The notes under the pieces were generated by a model. It saw only the letters and a list, made by a program, of their open reading frames with translations. It did no database searches and was not told the origin of the DNA. A stretch of 64,000 nt of DNA from an uncultured Marivita sp. Its GTDB lineage: Bacteria; Pseudomonadota; Alphaproteobacteria; Rhodobacterales; Rhodobacteraceae. Below are positions 45,293 through 58,617 of this stretch, one piece after another (the stretch's first letter is position 1; the number at the start of each line of letters is the position of its first letter). Location of the stretch: positions 62,001 to 126,000 of the forward strand of contig NZ_CANKYW010000006.1 of the NCBI RefSeq assembly GCF_947488135.1. The letters run 5' to 3'. The position numbers and the translations under genes were made by a program.

Positions 45293-46128
45293 CGTACCTG
45301 CTCCAACCAGTCCCGAGTGAACATCCCCGAGAACACGTGCGCCGTCGGTCCCGTCATCCAGACGCCATCCTCGCGCCAGTCGATCTCGATCCGCCCGCCG
45401 TCGAGATCAATCGCCACAGTCCGGTCGGTCAGACCCCGCCGCGCGGCGGCGACAGCCGTTGCGCAGGATGACGACCCCGACGCCAACGTCACGCCGACAC
45501 CCCGTTCCCACACCCGCATCCGCAGATGGTTCTTTCCGATCACGCTGGCGAATTGCACGTTGGTGCGCCGTGGGTAAAGCGGATGATGCTCGATCTCCGC
45601 ACCGCGTATCTCAAGATCGACCGATTCGGCATCTCCGACGAAGAATGTACAATGCGGATTGCCCATACCGGTGGCCGTCGGGGCGCCGTCGATGGGCAAT
45701 TCGAGCGTATCCACCTCGCGGGCAAGCGGGACATCCTGCCAGTCAAGTTGCGGTTGCCCCATATTCACCGACGTCAGCCCATCGCCCGCGTCGCGCGCCG
45801 CAAGATACCCACGTTCCGTTTTCAATACCACGTCCGAGCGACCGCTCTCATCCATCAGGAAACGCGCGATACAGCGTGTGGCGTTGCCACAGGCCCCTGC
45901 GGTAGACCCATCCGAATTGTAAAACACGAGCTGCGCATCCGAACCGTCTGCTCCGTTTTGAATGAGCGCCAGTTGGTCGAACCCGACACCCCGATGCCGG
46001 TCCCCGATCGCCCGCGCCAGCGCGGCGGTCATGTCTATGCGATGCGCACGGCTATCCAGCACGACAAAATCATTGCCGAGCCCGTGCATCTTCATGAAGG
46101 CGATATCGCGCGTCGCGTGGGTCATCAT
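45289..46128 (-). CDS. dapF: Diaminopimelate epimerase with Ser at the second catalytic position
   Basis: This 279-residue protein has the DapF fold and interconverts LL- and meso-diaminopimelate for lysine and peptidoglycan. [13 protein letters not shown] and [10 protein letters not shown] are family segments, and the first catalytic Cys is Cys80 (GACGNATRC). The second site usually reads ACGTGAC but here reads ASGSSSC, so the catalytic Cys is Ser217, with a Cys five residues later at 222. I verified the TCG codon on the minus strand. ATG codons at 46128 and 46125 are both possible starts. The gene overlaps mtaB by four bases. Confidence 0.9.
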   Translation of the reverse strand: MMTHATRDIAFMKMHGLGNDFVVLDSRAHRIDMTAALARAIGDRHRGVGFDQLALIQNGADGSDAQLVFYNSDGSTAGACGNATRCIARFLMDESGRSDVVLKTERGYLAARDAGDGLTSVNMGQPQLDWQDVPLAREVDTLELPIDGAPTATGMGNPHCTFFVGDAESVDLEIRGAEIEHHPLYPRRTNVQFASVIGKNHLRMRVWERGVGVTLASGSSSCATAVAAARRGLTDRTVAIDLDGGRIEIDWREDGVWMTGPTAHVFSGMFTRDWLEQVR

Positions 46129-46267
46129 GGCCGCGCATATACGCCCGCGCGCTACATCTTTCCAGTGCGCCGCGTCCCACACCCTGCGGCAAACTTGAAG
46201 TTAGGCCGCGATGAGGCCGTTTTGGGGGTTGACCACACTCCACCCTCTTTCTAGATAGCCCGCCAGT

Positions 46268-46343
46268 GGGCCGTTAGCTCAGTTGGTAGAGCAACTGACT
46301 TTTAATCAGTGGGTCGCAGGTTCGAATCCTGCACGGCTCACCA
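46268..46343 (+). tRNA. tRNA-Lys (anticodon UUU)
   Basis: The 76-base cloverleaf is complete. The acceptor GGGCCGT pairs with ACGGCTC (one G-U), followed by the D-arm GCTC/GAGC. The anticodon stem ACTGA/TCAGT has the loop CTTTTAA, and the T-arm is GCAGG-TTCGAAT-CCTGC. CCA is encoded (46341-46343). The UUU anticodon reads both lysine codons. Confidence 0.98.
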
Positions 46344-46448
46344 CTGACTTCCTGAATAGATTGAAAAAAAGTATGCGAAGGCAGGCGGACTGTCTGGCGC
46401 ATATTTTTCCGCCCGACCTCTTGCAGCGCTCCATTTAGCCGCTACCTA

Positions 46449-46479
46449 TTTGCGAGTGATTTGCATTTTCAGTTTTGCG
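46449..46479 (+). promoter_or_regulatory. TTTGC repeats upstream of sitA
   Basis: Three TTTGC motifs start at 46449, 46460 and 46474, about one helical turn apart, in a T-rich stretch just before the sitA Shine-Dalgarno (GGAGGT). They resemble the TTGC-rich Mur-responsive elements of rhizobial sit promoters, but the match is loose. This is a candidate metal-responsive site. Confidence 0.3.
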
Positions 46480-46508
46480 CGATCATACTCAGCGTGGAGG
46501 TGGCAAGA

Positions 46509-47408
46509 ATGAGAGCTTGGGTTCTGAGGTGGGTGTCTGCCGGGCTGCTGATGGCAGGAGCCGGTGCGGCTTTGGCGGATGAGAAGATGAAGGTCGTCAC
46601 GACTTTCACGGTTCTCGCCGACATGGCGGCGAATGTGGCAGGGGATGCGGCTGAGGTTGTGTCGATCACAAAACCCGGCGCCGAAATTCACGGCTACGAA
46701 CCGACGCCGCAGGATATTGTGCGGGCTTACGATGCGGACCTCATTCTCTGGAACGGTCTCAACCTTGAGCTTTGGTTCGAGCAATTCACCTCGAACCTCG
46801 GTGATGTGCCCTCCGTCACACTCAGCGACGGGATCGACCCGATTTCCATCTCGTCCGGCAGTTACGAAGGCAAACCCAATCCCCACGCGTGGATGGGGTT
46901 GGATAACGCCTTGGTCTATATCGACAATATCGCGGCCGCTTTCTCCGAACACGATCCCGACAATGCGGCGGTCTACGCGCAAAACGCGGAGCGGTACAAA
47001 GAGGAACTTCGCGCCACCATCGAACCGCTGCGCGACGCCATCGCGACGATCCCCGAAGATCGGCGCTGGCTGGTGACCTGCGAAGGCGCCTTCAGTTACC
47101 TCGCGCGGGATCTTGGCCTGAAGGAGCTGTATCTCTGGCCGATGAACGCCGATCAGGTGGGAACGCCGCAGCAGGTGCGGGCTGTAATTGACGGGGTGCG
47201 GGAAAACGACATCCCGGTCGTCTTCTGCGAAAGCACCGTCAACACTGCCCCGGCCGAGCAGGTCGCCCGTGAGACGGGTGTCAGCTATGGCGGCGTGCTC
47301 TATGTTGATTCGTTGAGCGAGGAGGGCGGTCCCGTTCCGACCTATCTCGATCTGTTGACCGTCACGACACGGACGGTTGCCGACGGGCTGACTTCGGTCA
47401 CGAATTGA
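46509..47408 (+). CDS. sitA: Mn/Fe ABC transporter binding protein, SitA-like
   Basis: This 299-residue periplasmic metal-binding protein of cluster A-I has a signal peptide (residues 1-23, ending ALA before DEK). The metal ligands read His61 (GAEIHGYEP), His126 (NPHAW), Glu192 (TCEGAFSYLA) and Asp267 (YVDSLS). The His-His-Glu-Asp set and the lack of a His-rich loop point to manganese or ferrous iron rather than zinc. GGAGGT eight bases before the ATG fixes the start. It opens the sitABCD operon. Confidence 0.92.
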   Translation: MRAWVLRWVSAGLLMAGAGAALADEKMKVVTTFTVLADMAANVAGDAAEVVSITKPGAEIHGYEPTPQDIVRAYDADLILWNGLNLELWFEQFTSNLGDVPSVTLSDGIDPISISSGSYEGKPNPHAWMGLDNALVYIDNIAAAFSEHDPDNAAVYAQNAERYKEELRATIEPLRDAIATIPEDRRWLVTCEGAFSYLARDLGLKELYLWPMNADQVGTPQQVRAVIDGVRENDIPVVFCESTVNTAPAEQVARETGVSYGGVLYVDSLSEEGGPVPTYLDLLTVTTRTVADGLTSVTN

Positions 47409-47472
47409 TCCGAAGCGCCACTGCTCGGCGCGTTGCCGATTGCAATTCCGCAGGTGACGCACCCAAGTCTGG

Positions 47473-47493
47473 ACGCAGCTTTCCCGGCTGCGT
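47473..47493 (+). promoter_or_regulatory. Intercistronic stem-loop between sitA and sitB
   Basis: ACGCAGC (47473-47479) pairs perfectly with GCTGCGT (47487-47493) around a seven-base loop, with no T-run. It could stabilise sitA mRNA or attenuate the downstream genes. The first importer in the window has a hairpin in the same relative place. Confidence 0.5.
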
Positions 47494-47515
47494 TCGAACC
47501 ATGTAAGGAAACGCC

Positions 47516-48415
47516 ATGCTCGATGAGCAGAGCCAATTGAAACCGGAGATACGACACGACCCCAAGAAAAGCGGTCTGTCGGCCCATGACGTCACCGTCA
47601 CCTATCGCAATGGCCATACCGCGCTCTGGAATGCGAGCTTCGAGATTCCGCGTGGCACGGTCACGGCGCTAGTGGGGATCAACGGCGCTGGCAAGTCGAC
47701 TCTGTTCAAGGCGATCATGGGGTTTGTACCTGCGGCAAAGGGCGAGATCCGTATCCTCGGCATGACGGTGAAAGAAGCGCTCGAGCGCAATCTCGTGGCC
47801 TATGTCCCGCAATCCGAGGAAGTGGATTGGGCCTTTCCGGTTCTTGTCGAAGACGTCGTCATGATGGGGCGCTACGGCAAGATGGGGTTCCTGCGCCGTC
47901 CGAAAGCTGCCGATTACGAGGCGGTGGATCAGGCGCTTTCGCGGGTCAACATGCAGGACTTCCGGCATCGCCAGATCGGTGAGCTTTCCGGCGGCCAGCG
48001 CAAGCGCGTCTTTCTGGCCCGCGCTCTGGCGCAGGACGGTCAGGTGATCCTGCTGGACGAACCCTTCACCGGTGTCGATGTGCAGACCGAGGATCAGATC
48101 GTCGCCCTTTTGCGCGAATTGCGGGACGAGGGGCGGGTGATGCTCGTGTCGACCCACAATCTTGGATCGGTTCCCGAATTTTGCGACCGTACGGTTCTCG
48201 TCAAGGGCACGGTGCTCAGCTACGGCCCCACCGAGACCACCTTCACCCGCGAGAACCTTGAAAAGGCCTTTGGCGGAGTGCTGCGTCACTTCACGCTTGG
48301 CGGTGATACGCTGCACGACGACGAGGACGCGCGTGAGGTGACGATCTTCACCGACGATGAACGCCCCTTCGTTCAGTACGGCGAAAAGACCCAGCGCACG
48401 GATCCCAACGCATGA
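47516..48415 (+). CDS. sitB: Mn/Fe ABC transporter ATPase, SitB-like
   Basis: This 299-residue ATPase of the metal importer has Walker [10 protein letters not shown] (about 54-62). It also has [28 protein letters not shown], typical of metal-type ATPases, the signature [15 protein letters not shown] and Walker [13 protein letters not shown]. The C-terminal tail of about 50 residues after the fold is acidic. It overlaps sitC by four bases. Confidence 0.92.
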   Translation: MLDEQSQLKPEIRHDPKKSGLSAHDVTVTYRNGHTALWNASFEIPRGTVTALVGINGAGKSTLFKAIMGFVPAAKGEIRILGMTVKEALERNLVAYVPQSEEVDWAFPVLVEDVVMMGRYGKMGFLRRPKAADYEAVDQALSRVNMQDFRHRQIGELSGGQRKRVFLARALAQDGQVILLDEPFTGVDVQTEDQIVALLRELRDEGRVMLVSTHNLGSVPEFCDRTVLVKGTVLSYGPTETTFTRENLEKAFGGVLRHFTLGGDTLHDDEDAREVTIFTDDERPFVQYGEKTQRTDPNA

Positions 48416-49314
48416 TATCCGCGCTCCTGGAACCTTTCGGCTATCATTACATGGTCAACGCCATGTGGGTGTCCGCTTTGGTCGGCGGCGTCTGTGCGTT
48501 CCTGTCCGCCTATCTCATGCTCAAGGGGTGGTCGCTGATCGGGGACGCCCTGTCCCACTCGGTCGTGCCGGGGGTTGCGGGGGCCTACATCCTCGGACTG
48601 CCCTTCGCACTGGGCGCGTTTATCGCGGGCGGTCTGGCGGCGGCCTCGATGCTGTTCCTGTCCGAAAGGTCGGGCTTGAAACCCGATGTCATCATCGGAC
48701 TGATCTTCACGTCGTTCTTCGGGTTGGGCCTCTTCATGGTGTCCATCAATCCAATGTCGGTGTCCGTGCAGACCATCACGATGGGCAATATCCTTGCCAT
48801 CACGCCCGAAGACACGCTGCAACTCGCGATCATCGGGTTCGTGTCTCTGGCTGTCCTTCTGGCGAAGTGGAAGGACCTGATGGTCACGTTCTTCGACGAA
48901 AACCACGCCCGCACCATCGGATTGCGCCCGCAAGTGCTCAAGGCGATCTTCTTTGTGCTGCTGTCGGCCTCGGTCGTCGCAGCGATGCAGACCGTGGGCG
49001 CGTTCCTGGTGATCGCGATGGTGGTGACTCCGGGGGCCACCGCCTACCTGCTGTGTGACAGGTTCCCGCGCCTGATCGTGACCTCCGTCGCCATCGGCGC
49101 GCTTACGAGTTTCGTGGGGGCCTATGCCAGCTACTTCCTCGATGGTGCGACGGGCGGGATCATCGTCTGCCTGCAAACGCTGATCTTCCTTCTGGCTTTC
49201 GTCTTCGCACCCCGCCACGGCCTTCTGGCAGCCCGCCGCAAGGCGGACGCGGCCTTGCGGGACGGGCCGACGGACAGCCTCGTAACGGCAGACCCTGCAA
49301 AAGGCGGTGTGTGA
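48412..49314 (+). CDS. sitC: Mn/Fe ABC transporter permease, SitC-like
   Basis: This 300-residue inner-membrane permease of the ABC-3 family has about eight membrane segments. [27 protein letters not shown] near the N-terminus is the conserved family loop, and [19 protein letters not shown] the second one. A basic cytoplasmic tail follows. It overlaps sitB by four bases and sitD by one. Two permease genes, as here, are standard for SitCD/MntCD transporters. Confidence 0.91.
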   Translation: MISALLEPFGYHYMVNAMWVSALVGGVCAFLSAYLMLKGWSLIGDALSHSVVPGVAGAYILGLPFALGAFIAGGLAAASMLFLSERSGLKPDVIIGLIFTSFFGLGLFMVSINPMSVSVQTITMGNILAITPEDTLQLAIIGFVSLAVLLAKWKDLMVTFFDENHARTIGLRPQVLKAIFFVLLSASVVAAMQTVGAFLVIAMVVTPGATAYLLCDRFPRLIVTSVAIGALTSFVGAYASYFLDGATGGIIVCLQTLIFLLAFVFAPRHGLLAARRKADAALRDGPTDSLVTADPAKGGV

Positions 49315-50162
49315 TGGACGCTGAAACACTGCTTTTGCCGTTCCGCTTTGCATTTATGCAAAACGCTTTCCTGATCTCCATGATGGTCGCCGTGCCGACC
49401 GCCTTGCTGTCCTGTTTCCTGGTGCTGAAAGGTTGGGCGCTGATGGGCGACGCGGTCAGCCACGCGGTGCTGCCGGGGATCGTATTGGCGTATATCATCG
49501 GCATTCCGCTTCTGATCGGGGCCTTTGTCGCTGGCATGACCTGCGCGCTGGCGACTGGCTACCTGTCAAGCAACAGCCGCGTCAAAGAGGATACGGTGAT
49601 GGGTGTCGTGTTCTCGGGCATGTTCGGCTTAGGGATCGTTCTGTACGTGTCCATCGAAACCAATGCGCATCTGGATCATATCCTGTTCGGCAACATGTTG
49701 GGCGTGGAAACGCACGAGCTTTGGACGGCAGGCATCATCTCCGCACTGGTCGCTGCCGTGCTGGTCCTCAAATGGAAAGACCTGTTGCTGCACAGCTTCG
49801 ACCCGGCACAGGCACAGGCGTCCGGTTTGCAGGTCAACGTGCTGCATTACGGGCTTCTGACCGTGCTGTCGCTCACCATCGTCGCGACGCTCTCCGCCGC
49901 TGGTCTGATCCTCGCCATCGGGCTTCTGATCGCACCGGGCGCAATCGCCTTCCTTCTGGTGCGTGAATTCCGGGCGATGCTGTGGATGGCGGTTCTGATA
50001 AACGTTGGGGCGATGCTGCTTGGCACCTATCTGAGCTTTTTCCTCGACAGCGCGCCGGCACCGACGATCATTCTGATCCTCACGGCCCTGTTCATCCTGG
50101 CCTTCATTCGACGACAGGTTCTGACACGCCGGGCCTCGCGGCTGCGCGTGCGGCACGGATAG
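49314..50162 (+). CDS. sitD: Mn/Fe ABC transporter permease, SitD-like
   Basis: This 282-residue second ABC-3 permease is paralogous to SitC, with VLKGWALMGDAVSHAVLPGIVLAYIIG as the conserved loop and about eight membrane segments. It probably pairs with SitC in the channel. The ATG at 49314 shares one base with the sitC stop. An in-frame GTG three bases earlier is possible. It converges with pgm across nine bases. Confidence 0.91.
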   Translation: MDAETLLLPFRFAFMQNAFLISMMVAVPTALLSCFLVLKGWALMGDAVSHAVLPGIVLAYIIGIPLLIGAFVAGMTCALATGYLSSNSRVKEDTVMGVVFSGMFGLGIVLYVSIETNAHLDHILFGNMLGVETHELWTAGIISALVAAVLVLKWKDLLLHSFDPAQAQASGLQVNVLHYGLLTVLSLTIVATLSAAGLILAIGLLIAPGAIAFLLVREFRAMLWMAVLINVGAMLLGTYLSFFLDSAPAPTIILILTALFILAFIRRQVLTRRASRLRVRHG

Positions 50163-50171
50163 AGACGTTCC

Positions 50172-53775
<3,604 letters not shown>

Positions 53776-53779
<4 letters not shown>

Positions 53780-55884
53780 CCGTCGGACCCGGTCCTGAGA
53801 ACGAACGCGCTGACCGAATGGGCAGGGACGCGCACGCTCTTGCCCGTTATGGTCGTCGGCCGCTGGTCTGCCACGGAAGTCTCGATCTCGCGCACCCAAG
53901 GCGCCTCGCCTGACCGAGGCAGACAGAGGTCCATGTCGTCATTCGTACCGTTGAAAGCCAGCAGGACTTCGTCGGTCAGGGTTCTTCCAGTCAGGCTTTC
54001 GGCATTGCCGCGCAAATGCAGGCACAGGCTCGATAGGTTCTCGTCACCCCAGTTCAACGCCTTGCCGTCAAAACCGCGCCATTCCACATCCTTGCGATGA
54101 TCGGTTTCCCGAGTCGCGCCGTGCAGGAAATCCATTTGTCGCAGCACAGGCGTGTCACGCCGGACCCGCGACAGGGCGGCCGTGAACGCGATCTGTTCGG
54201 GATCGAGTTCGGACCAGTCGATCCAGGTGATCTCGTTGTCCTGGCAATAGCCGTTGTTGTTGCCGTTTTGCGAATGCCCGCCTTCGTCCCCGGCAAGCAG
54301 CATCGGCGTGCCTTGCGACAGAAACACGGTGGCCAGCATATTGCGTTGTCGCCTCGCGCGATCTTCCCGGATCAGCGGATCGTCCGTCGGGCCTTCGATG
54401 CCGAAATTGTCGCTGAAATTCGCCTTGTGCCCGTCCTGGTTGCCTTCGCCATTGGCGTGGTTGTGGCGCTTCTCGAACTGCGTCGTGTCGGCCAGAGTAT
54501 AGCCATCATGCGAAGCGGCGTAATTGATCGACGACCACACCCGGCGGCCACGCTTGTCGAAAACGTGCGCCGTTCCCAGAAGCGCGGACCCCAACTCTTG
54601 CGCGCCGTGGATATCACCGCGCCAGAACTTGCGCACCGTGTCGCGATAGCGGTCGTTCCACTCCGCGAACTTCGCCGGAAAACCGCCAAGCTGGTATCCG
54701 CCGGGGCCGATATCCCACGGCTCAGCAATCATCTTCACACCGGAAAGGACGGGATCCTGCCGCAGGGCTGTCAGAAAACTCCCGTTTCGGTCGAACCCGT
54801 CCGCCTCGCGGCAAAGCGTGGTTGCGAGGTCGAACCGGAAGCCGTCGACGCCCATCGCCTGCACCCAGAAGCGCAGGCTGTCGAGGATCATCCGCGTGAC
54901 AAACGGATGTGCCACGTTCAACGTATTGCCGCATCCGGTGTCGTTGACGTAATAGCGGGGTGCATCGTCCTGAAGCCGGTAATAGGCCGCGTTGTCCAAG
55001 CCGCGGAACGACAGGGTCGGTCCCAACTGATCGCCTTCGGCAGAATGGTTGTAGACCACATCCAGAATGACCTCGATCCCGGCGGCATGGAAGCGGTCCA
55101 CCATCGCGCGGAACCCGCGCACGCCCGCCGGTCCGAAGTAGCGCGGCTCGGGGGCGAAGAAGCCGACCGTGTTGTAGCCCCAGTAATTGATCAGCCCGCG
55201 CTCCGACAAGGCGCCTTCAGATTTGATCGCCTGCACCGGCAGAAGTTCAACCGCCGTGATGCCAAGCCGCGTCAGATGTTCCAGCATCGCGGGCGACGCC
55301 ATGCCGTCGTATGTGCCGCGCAGCGCCTCGGGGACGTCGGGGTGCAGCTGTGTGAGCCCTTTGACATGGGCTTCGTAGATCAGCGTTTCATTCCAGCCGT
55401 TCCCAAAAGGCTGTGCGTCCAGCGGGAAGAGATCCGGGTCCGACACCACCGATTTGGCCACGAAAGGCGCGCTGTCTCGGTTGTCGAAGGACAGGTCCGC
55501 ATCCGGGGATGCGTGCTGATAGCCGAACGTGGCGGTGTGATCGGCAAAGCTGCCGTGGAACTCGCGCGTGTAGGGGTCGATCAGTAGTTTGTTGCGGTTG
55601 AACCGATGACCGGCCTCCGGGTCATACGGCCCAGCGGCCCGATACCCATAAAGCGTGCCCGGCTTCAGCCCCGCAACATACCCGTGCCACACCGCGCCGG
55701 TGCGTTCGGGCAGGGGCAGGCGCATCTCTTCGGTTTTGCCGTCTGGCGAGAACAGACACAGAAAGACCTGTTCCGCGTGTTCCGAGAACACGGCGAAGTT
55801 GGTTCCACTGCCGTCGAAATATGCGCCCAGCCGGGACGGTGTGCCGGGTTCAAGCTTGGCGGAAACGGTGGCGTGATAGGTCAT
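53776..55884 (-). CDS. glgX: Glycogen debranching enzyme GlgX
   Basis: This 702-residue GH13 isoamylase-type enzyme cuts the alpha-1,6 branches of phosphorylase-limit glycogen. A CBM48-like N-terminal domain (about 10-110) precedes the barrel. The catalytic nucleophile is Asp352 (GFRFDLAT), the acid Glu388 (IAEPWDIG) and the third acid Asp460 (ASHDGYT). The start MTYHATVSAKLEPGTPSRLGA is supported by a four-base overlap with glgA. Confidence 0.94.
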
Positions 55885-57317
55885 GACACGAGGTCGGAAT
55901 AAAGGTCTCGATACGCCTTGGCCGAGCTTTCCCAACTGACCGGATGGCGCATCGCGGCGCGCTGCATGGCTTGCCAGAGTTTGGTGTCGGCATAGGCATC
56001 GACCACTCGGTCGATCACGGCGGCTAGGCCGACGGCGCTGACATCAGAAAAAACAAACCCGGTCGCGGCCTTGGCGGCGATGGCGGCGACATTGGCGTCG
56101 ATCACGGTATCGGCCAGACCGCCGGTACGAGCGACGACGGGCAAGGTGCCGTAATGCAACCCGTAAAGCTGGGTGAGGCCGCAGGGCTCGAACCTGGACG
56201 GGATCAGGATCGCGTCGCTGCCCGCCTGAAAGAGATGCGACAGCGGCTCGTCATAGCCGATATAGGCTGCAACCTGCCCGGGATTGAGTTCGGCCGCATC
56301 GCGGAACCCCTGTTCCAGCTCGGGCTGTCCGGTGCCCAAAACGGCCAGTTGCGCGCCACGCGACACCAGATGCGGCACCGCCTCGAGCAAAGCGTCGAGG
56401 CCCTTCTGGCTGGTCAATCGGCTGATGACGCAGAACAGCGGCCCGTCGGTTCTGACCTGAAGACCCAGCCGTTCGCTCAGCGCTATGCGGTTGCTCGCCT
56501 TTCGTTTCAGCGTCTTGACGTCATACGTTTCGGCCAGTGCAGCGTCATCCGCGGGGTTCCATGCGTCGGTGTCGATCCCGTTGAGCAACCCGCTCAGCAC
56601 GTTGGATCGGGCCTGAAGCACACCTTCGAGGCCCATGCCGAACTCCGGCGTCAGGATTTCGCGCGCGTAGGTGGGGCTGACCGTGGTGATCCGGTCCGAG
56701 AACATCAATGCGCCCTTCAAAAAGCTCAGATCGCCGTGAAACTCCAGCCCCTCGGGATGGAACCAGTCCGTCTTGAGGTGCAGCCTGTCGAGGACCTGCG
56801 GCCCGAAACGCCCCTGGAAGGCGATGTTGTGGATCGTGATGACCGATCGCGGCATGTCACGCCCGGACATGCGCAGGTAGACGGGGGCGAGTGCGGCTTG
56901 CCAGTCATGCGCGTGCAACACGTCCGGCTGGTATCCGTCGACTGCGCCCATCGCGATCCGCGCGCCCGCCATCGACAGGGCCGCGAAGCGCAGGTGGTTG
57001 TCGGTCCAGTCCTTGCCCGCCTCATCGACGTAAAGCCCGCCGGGTCGATCGAACAATTGCGGCGCGTCGAGCAGGAATAGCGTGATGCCACCGGATGTGA
57101 CTTCGACAATTCGCCCCGTGCCACCCGGCAGATCGTCGAACCGCGCCACTTCCTTGCCCGTGGGCAAAAGTGGGAACAGCGCCGGATAGGCGGGCAGGAC
57201 GACCCGTGTCTCGACCCCGAGCGGTGACAGCGCCGCCGGAAGTGCTCCGACCACATCCGCCAATCCTCCCGTCTTCACGAAAGGCGCGCCTTCCGAGGCG
57301 ACCATCAACACCTGCAT
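55881..57317 (-). CDS. glgA: Glycogen synthase
   Basis: This 478-residue GT5 enzyme extends alpha-1,4-glucan chains from ADP-glucose. The ADP-glucose-binding KTGGLADV is at residues 15-22, and the C-terminal PSRFEPCGLTQLYGLHYG contains the catalytic Glu region. HAHDWQAALAPVY is another family segment. One base separates its ATG from the glgC stop. It uses the product of GlgC, encoded next door. Confidence 0.95.
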   Translation of the reverse strand: MQVLMVASEGAPFVKTGGLADVVGALPAALSPLGVETRVVLPAYPALFPLLPTGKEVARFDDLPGGTGRIVEVTSGGITLFLLDAPQLFDRPGGLYVDEAGKDWTDNHLRFAALSMAGARIAMGAVDGYQPDVLHAHDWQAALAPVYLRMSGRDMPRSVITIHNIAFQGRFGPQVLDRLHLKTDWFHPEGLEFHGDLSFLKGALMFSDRITTVSPTYAREILTPEFGMGLEGVLQARSNVLSGLLNGIDTDAWNPADDAALAETYDVKTLKRKASNRIALSERLGLQVRTDGPLFCVISRLTSQKGLDALLEAVPHLVSRGAQLAVLGTGQPELEQGFRDAAELNPGQVAAYIGYDEPLSHLFQAGSDAILIPSRFEPCGLTQLYGLHYGTLPVVARTGGLADTVIDANVAAIAAKAATGFVFSDVSAVGLAAVIDRVVDAYADTKLWQAMQRAAMRHPVSWESSAKAYRDLYSDLVS

Positions 57318-57318
57318 G

Positions 57319-58578
57319 TCAGCTATCCAGTTTGTCTATCATCGCTTGGGTGATCAGGCAGATGCCCCCTTCGGAGCGTCGGAAGCGTTTGGCATCCGCT
57401 TTGGGATCTTCGCCCACGATCAGCCCCGGCGGGATCTTCACGCCGCGATCCAGCACCACGTTCTTGAGATAGGCACGGCGGCCCACCTCGGCGTAGGGCA
57501 GGGCGACCACGCCTTCGAGTTGCGAATAGGAATGCGTTTTCACACCCGTGAACAGCAAACACCGATAGAGCGACGATCCCGAGATGATGCATCCACCGGA
57601 CACCATCGACGACACCGCCTGTCCGCGTCGGCCTTCTTCGTTGTGGATGAACTTGGCCGGTGGGACCAATTCGGAATAGGTCCAGATCGGCCAGTCGGTC
57701 GCGTAGATATCGAGGTCCGGCTTGAAGTCGGTCAGGTCGATATTCGCCTGCCAATAGGCGTCGATCGTTCCGACATCGCGCCAATAGGGTTCGGTTTCCA
57801 GACCGGACATGACACAGGACCGGCTGAACGGATGCGCGCGTGCGCCGCCTTCGGCGACGATGCCCGGAATGATGTCTTTGCCGAAATCGTTTTCGGAATT
57901 CGGGTTCTCGGCGTCCTTTTGCAGGACCTCGTAAAGGTATTCCGCCTCGAACACGTAAATGCCCATGCTCGCCAGTGACTTGTCCGGATTGTCAGGCATC
58001 GCGGGCGGATCGGCGGGTTTCTCGACGAAGTCCAGGATCTTGTCGTTCTCGTCGACATGCATCACGCCGAACCCCTTGGCCTCTTCGCGCGGAACGGCGA
58101 TGCAGCCGACAGTCACTTTCGCACCCGACCGGACGTGTTCCTCGATCATGAAGGAATAGTCCTGCTTGTAGATGTGATCGCCCGCGAGGATCAGCACGTA
58201 TTTCGGGCCGTAGCCCCGAATGATCTCGATATTCTGGGTCACGGCGTCAGCGGTGCCTTTGTACCAGTTGTCTTCGCTCAGCTGCTGGGAGGCTGGCAGG
58301 ATATCTAGAGACTCGTTGCGTTCCGCGCGGAAAAAGCTCCAGCCGCGCTGCATGTGCCGGATCAGGCTGTGCGCCTTGTATTGCGTCGCCACGCCGATGC
58401 GGCGGATGCCGGAATTCACCGCGTTAGACAGCGCAAAGTCGATGATCCGCGTCTTGCCGCCGAAATAGACAGCCGGTTTGGCGCGCACATCTGTCATCTC
58501 TTTCAGGCGGCTCCCCCGCCCACCTGCAAGAATAAACGCCATGGATTGCTGCGCCAGGCTGAACCTGTCTTCTTTCAT
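57319..58578 (-). CDS. glgC: Glucose-1-phosphate adenylyltransferase
   Basis: This 419-residue enzyme makes ADP-glucose from ATP and glucose-1-phosphate, the regulated step of glycogen synthesis. The nucleotide-binding [15 protein letters not shown] lies near residues 15-29 and [20 protein letters not shown] follows. The C-terminal part is a left-handed beta-helix. GGAGG seven bases before the ATG at 58578 fixes the start. It lies 39 bases downstream of glgB in the operon. Confidence 0.95.
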   Translation of the reverse strand: MKEDRFSLAQQSMAFILAGGRGSRLKEMTDVRAKPAVYFGGKTRIIDFALSNAVNSGIRRIGVATQYKAHSLIRHMQRGWSFFRAERNESLDILPASQQLSEDNWYKGTADAVTQNIEIIRGYGPKYVLILAGDHIYKQDYSFMIEEHVRSGAKVTVGCIAVPREEAKGFGVMHVDENDKILDFVEKPADPPAMPDNPDKSLASMGIYVFEAEYLYEVLQKDAENPNSENDFGKDIIPGIVAEGGARAHPFSRSCVMSGLETEPYWRDVGTIDAYWQANIDLTDFKPDLDIYATDWPIWTYSELVPPAKFIHNEEGRRGQAVSSMVSGGCIISGSSLYRCLLFTGVKTHSYSQLEGVVALPYAEVGRRAYLKNVVLDRGVKIPPGLIVGEDPKADAKRFRRSEGGICLITQAMIDKLDS

Positions 58579-58617
58579 GTCTTTCCTCCCCTTGATCCTC
58601 ATGCGGTTCCCCCGGCC

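Noticed and set aside
44063-45577. 504-codon plus-strand frame opposite mtaB and dapF
   Set aside because: It spans two certain genes and has no family features.
54097-55587. 496-codon plus-strand frame opposite glgX
   Set aside because: Antisense shadow with no start signals or domains.
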